From positions 1 to 8,341 of the forward strand of contig CASFSH010000102.1 of the NCBI GenBank assembly GCA_949297205.1: a stretch of 8,341 bases of DNA. The letters are read 5' to 3'. Below are positions 6,427 to 8,341 of the stretch, piece after piece. The DNA is from an uncultured Bacillota bacterium. Its GTDB lineage: Bacteria > Bacillota > Clostridia > UBA1381. Both the position numbers and the translations under genes were made by a program. Positions within the stretch are counted from its first letter, which is position 1, and every line of letters begins with the position of its first letter. The notes below the pieces were generated by a model, which saw nothing but the letters and a program-made list of their open reading frames with translations, did no database searches and had not been told where the DNA came from.

Positions 6427-7662
6427 TTGTCCGTTAAAAAAATTTTTAAAAGCATTTCTATCGGAGTTTTTTGTGTGGCGGGATTGAGTTTAATGTTAAA
6501 TATAACGGTACCGTCCGATGTAGTTATTAATGAAAATTCAAAAATTTCGTTAAAAGTCTTTCCGATGCTCAAAGTAAATGCGCAAAACGCAGCGGATACA
6601 GAATTTCCTGAAGTTGAAGCTGATAACGGATTTATTAATATAACCGCAAGAGAATGCGGAAACTTTGATTATAATTTAAATTTAATGGATACAATTCCGA
6701 TAAAAAATATCAATGTATCAGTTGTTCCGAAAAAATATGTTGTGCCATCAGGCGAGTCAATAGGGGTAAAGATGTATACCGACGGATTATTGGTGGTATA
6801 TGTTTCAGAAGTTAATGGCTCAGATGGCATACAATATACTCCTGCAAAAGACGCAGGTATTCGTGAAGGTGACAGAATATTGAGTATTGATAACCATGAA
6901 TTAACGACAAATGAGGAATTTTCGGAATATGTCAACAATGTTAAACGACAGGTTCATTTAAAGGTTGCAAGAGAAGATGAAATTTTTGAAACCGATATTG
7001 TTCCTGTTGTATCTTCCGATAATAAATATAAAGTAGGCATGTGGGTACGTGACAGTACCGCAGGTATCGGTACCATGACTTATTATGAACCGCAAACAGA
7101 TGTTTATGCAGCTTTGGGTCATGCAATTTGTGATACTGATACGGGAAGTATATTGAAAATATCACAAGGTGCTTTAATGGAATGTGATATTATTTCTGTA
7201 AAAAAGGGAGAAAGCGGAATACCGGGAGAATTATGCGGAAGTTTTTCTGGAATGGAAATAGGAACAATTACAGAAAATAATGAATTTGGTATTTATGGTA
7301 AATTAACGCAGCAGTTTGACAATAAAGAAAATCTTACGGAAGTTGCAACACGTTTTCAGATAAAAGAAGGTCCTGCGGAAATTCTATGTGATATAGACGG
7401 AACGGGAGTCAAAAATTATTCAGTTGATATAACTAAAATATCAAAAGATGCGGTACGGGATAATAAAGGTTTGATTATAAAAATAACAGATGAAGTGCTT
7501 CTTGAAAAGACAGGAGGAATAGTTCAGGGTATGAGCGGTGCACCAATTTTGCAAAATGGAATGTTAGTTGGTGCTGTAACGCATGTTTTTGTAAACGATC
7601 CTACAAAAGGATATGGAATTTTTGCGGAAAATATGATTGATATAACAAATCGTATCGTTTAA
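6427..7662 (+). CDS. spoIVB: SpoIVB, stage IV sporulation serine peptidase (S55 family)
   Basis: A 411-residue forespore-secreted serine peptidase. In B. subtilis it crosses to the space between the forespore membranes and cleaves SpoIVFA, which releases SpoIVFB to process pro-sigma-K. Residues 4-25 form an uncleaved-type signal/membrane anchor after a KK pair. A PDZ domain spans about 112-185 (including DAGIREGDRILSIDNH). The peptidase domain follows from about 203 (GMWVRDSTAGIGTMTYYEP). The triad is visible as H232 in ALGHAI, D355 in KITDEV and S370 in QGMSGAP. The Asp-Ser spacing of 15 equals that of B. subtilis D363/S378. The length is close to the B. subtilis protein (about 426). The start is TTG. 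A forespore-type promoter lies upstream and a strong terminator follows, so it looks monocistronic. It lacks the common recN and spo0A neighbours. Confidence 0.97.
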   Translation: MSVKKIFKSISIGVFCVAGLSLMLNITVPSDVVINENSKISLKVFPMLKVNAQNAADTEFPEVEADNGFINITARECGNFDYNLNLMDTIPIKNINVSVVPKKYVVPSGESIGVKMYTDGLLVVYVSEVNGSDGIQYTPAKDAGIREGDRILSIDNHELTTNEEFSEYVNNVKRQVHLKVAREDEIFETDIVPVVSSDNKYKVGMWVRDSTAGIGTMTYYEPQTDVYAALGHAICDTDTGSILKISQGALMECDIISVKKGESGIPGELCGSFSGMEIGTITENNEFGIYGKLTQQFDNKENLTEVATRFQIKEGPAEILCDIDGTGVKNYSVDITKISKDAVRDNKGLIIKITDEVLLEKTGGIVQGMSGAPILQNGMLVGAVTHVFVNDPTKGYGIFAENMIDITNRIV

Positions 7663-7676
7663 TATTTTAAAACTGA

Positions 7677-7726
7677 TGTAACACGGGGTTTGCGGTAGTA
7701 CAGGCCCTGTGTTACAGCTTTTGTTT
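7677..7726 (+). terminator. Intrinsic terminator of spoIVB
   Basis: TGTAACACGGGG (7677-7688) pairs with CCCTGTGTTACA (7705-7716) as a 12-bp stem with one G-U pair and a 16-base loop. It is followed by a U-rich tract at 7719-7726 (TTTTGTTT). It begins 14 bases after the spoIVB stop codon. This separates spoIVB from the rnf genes. Confidence 0.88.
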
Positions 7727-7809
7727 AAGATATTGTGCTGCGATTTATACAATATATGACAAAATATATGAATATTGAGTGTATTTTTTTGTATTTATAT
7801 TGATTTAAT

Positions 7810-7865
7810 TTGAAAAATATGTTATTATTAAAATAATTGCTTGACATGATATGTTAGCATATAAC
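7810..7865 (+). promoter_or_regulatory. Candidate overlapping promoters in front of rnfC
   Basis: Two sigma-A-like arrangements overlap here. The first is TTGAAA (7810-7815), 16 bases, AATAAT (7832-7837). The second is TTGCTT (7837-7842), 17 bases, TATAAC (7860-7865). A TTGACA at 7841-7846 is also present but is too close to that -10. Starts near 7844 or 7872 would leave a leader of about 90-115 nt. The choice between them cannot be made by eye. Confidence 0.35.
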
Positions 7866-7960
7866 TGTTTGTAAAGCATAAAATAAAACAGACAAGCAGC
7901 GAAAAATAGTCAAGCGTTTTGGCATTGGTACATTTTTGAAATAATGAAAGGATGGATTAT

Positions 7961-8341
7961 ATGGCACAGACATTTAAAGGCGGTATGCATATAGAAGACA
8001 ATAAAGCTTGTACCGAAAAAATTCCAATCAGAAAAATTGATGCAAGTCCGATACATGTATATCCACTGCAGCAGCATATAGGTGCACCTTTAAAGGAAAC
8101 GGTTAAGCCCGGAGATAAAGTAAAGGTCGGTACTGTTATTGCCGATAATAAAGACGCAATTGTAAGTGTCCCGTTGCACAGTTCGATATCCGGGATAGTA
8201 AAAGCAGTTGAACCGCGATATCATCCGTCGGGTGTGAAGGTGACATCGGTTGTTATTGAAAATGACGGGTTATATGAAATTGATGAAAATATCAGACCGA
8301 GAGATCCTCATAATATGACGTCAAAAGAAATAATATCGGTT
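7961..8341 (+). CDS. rnfC: RnfC, electron transport complex subunit C, partial, N-terminal 127 residues
   Basis: This is the peripheral NADH-side subunit of the Rnf complex, which couples ferredoxin:NAD+ electron transfer to Na+ or H+ transport across the membrane. The 127 visible residues carry the typical N-terminus: TFKGG at 4-8, PLQQHIGAP at 35-43, KPGDKVKVG at 49-57, VPLHSSISG at 70-78, HPSG at 88-91 and VVIENDG at 97-103. This is the biotinyl/lipoyl-like domain of the family. The FMN/NADH-binding region and the 4Fe-4S cysteines are beyond the right edge. The ATG at 7961 follows an AAAGGA site by 8 bases; an in-frame ATG three codons earlier (7952) sits too close to that site. In Clostridia rnfC is usually the first gene of rnfCDGEAB, which fits a promoter region directly upstream. 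Confidence 0.95.
   Translation, partial: MAQTFKGGMHIEDNKACTEKIPIRKIDASPIHVYPLQQHIGAPLKETVKPGDKVKVGTVIADNKDAIVSVPLHSSISGIVKAVEPRYHPSGVKVTSVVIENDGLYEIDENIRPRDPHNMTSKEIISV

Noticed and set aside
7730..7755. A 7-bp inverted repeat ATATTGT/ACAATAT after the spoIVB terminator
   Set aside because: It is short, AT-only apart from one pair, and has no adjacent U-tract or known motif.
1..8341. CRISPR arrays, insertion sequences, tRNA or rRNA genes, phage genes
   Set aside because: No spaced direct repeats, transposase-like proteins, terminal inverted repeats or cloverleaf patterns were seen on either strand by eye.

Overview
The window looks like chromosomal DNA from an AT-rich, anaerobic, endospore-forming member of the Clostridia (low-GC Firmicutes). 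Three things point there: a complete spoIVB gene, which is specific to endospore formers; a bacterial V-type ATPase operon; and the beginning of an Rnf complex operon. Intergenic DNA is very AT-rich and ribosome binding sites are strong, as is usual in this group. The species cannot be named from the sequence.

Layout. Positions 1-2707 (minus strand) hold the promoter-proximal end of a V-type ATPase operon, read from right to left: a small coiled-coil stalk subunit (G/H type), the large membrane subunit I, and the rotor ring subunit K, which runs off the left edge. Positions 2923-3675 (minus) hold a stand-alone short-chain dehydrogenase. Positions 3899-6010 (minus) hold a 703-residue right-handed parallel beta-helix protein with no signal peptide, probably carbohydrate-active but of no family I can name with certainty. 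Positions 6011-6426 are a long AT-rich divergent intergenic region. Positions 6427-7662 (plus) encode SpoIVB with an intact catalytic triad, followed by a clear intrinsic terminator. Positions 7961-8341 (plus) are the N-terminal part of RnfC, cut by the right edge.

How the genes fit together. The V-ATPase and the Rnf complex are both ion-translocating machines at the membrane. Subunit K shows residues known as Na+ ligands in the Enterococcus hirae ring, so a sodium cycle (Rnf exporting ions, the ATPase using or restoring the gradient) is a reasonable inference. spoIVB sits between an unrelated beta-helix gene and rnfC, not in the common recN-spoIVB-spo0A arrangement, and has a good match to a forespore (sigma-F-like) promoter directly upstream. 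The dehydrogenase and the beta-helix gene look like separate transcription units.

Most of the window is ordinary core metabolism and sporulation. The parts most worth a second look are the orphan intracellular beta-helix protein, the displaced spoIVB with its candidate forespore promoter, and the ATPase leader, which has repeated TTTGTC motifs and a hairpin. I did not find convincing evidence of a wholly new biological system, CRISPR array, mobile element or RNA gene.
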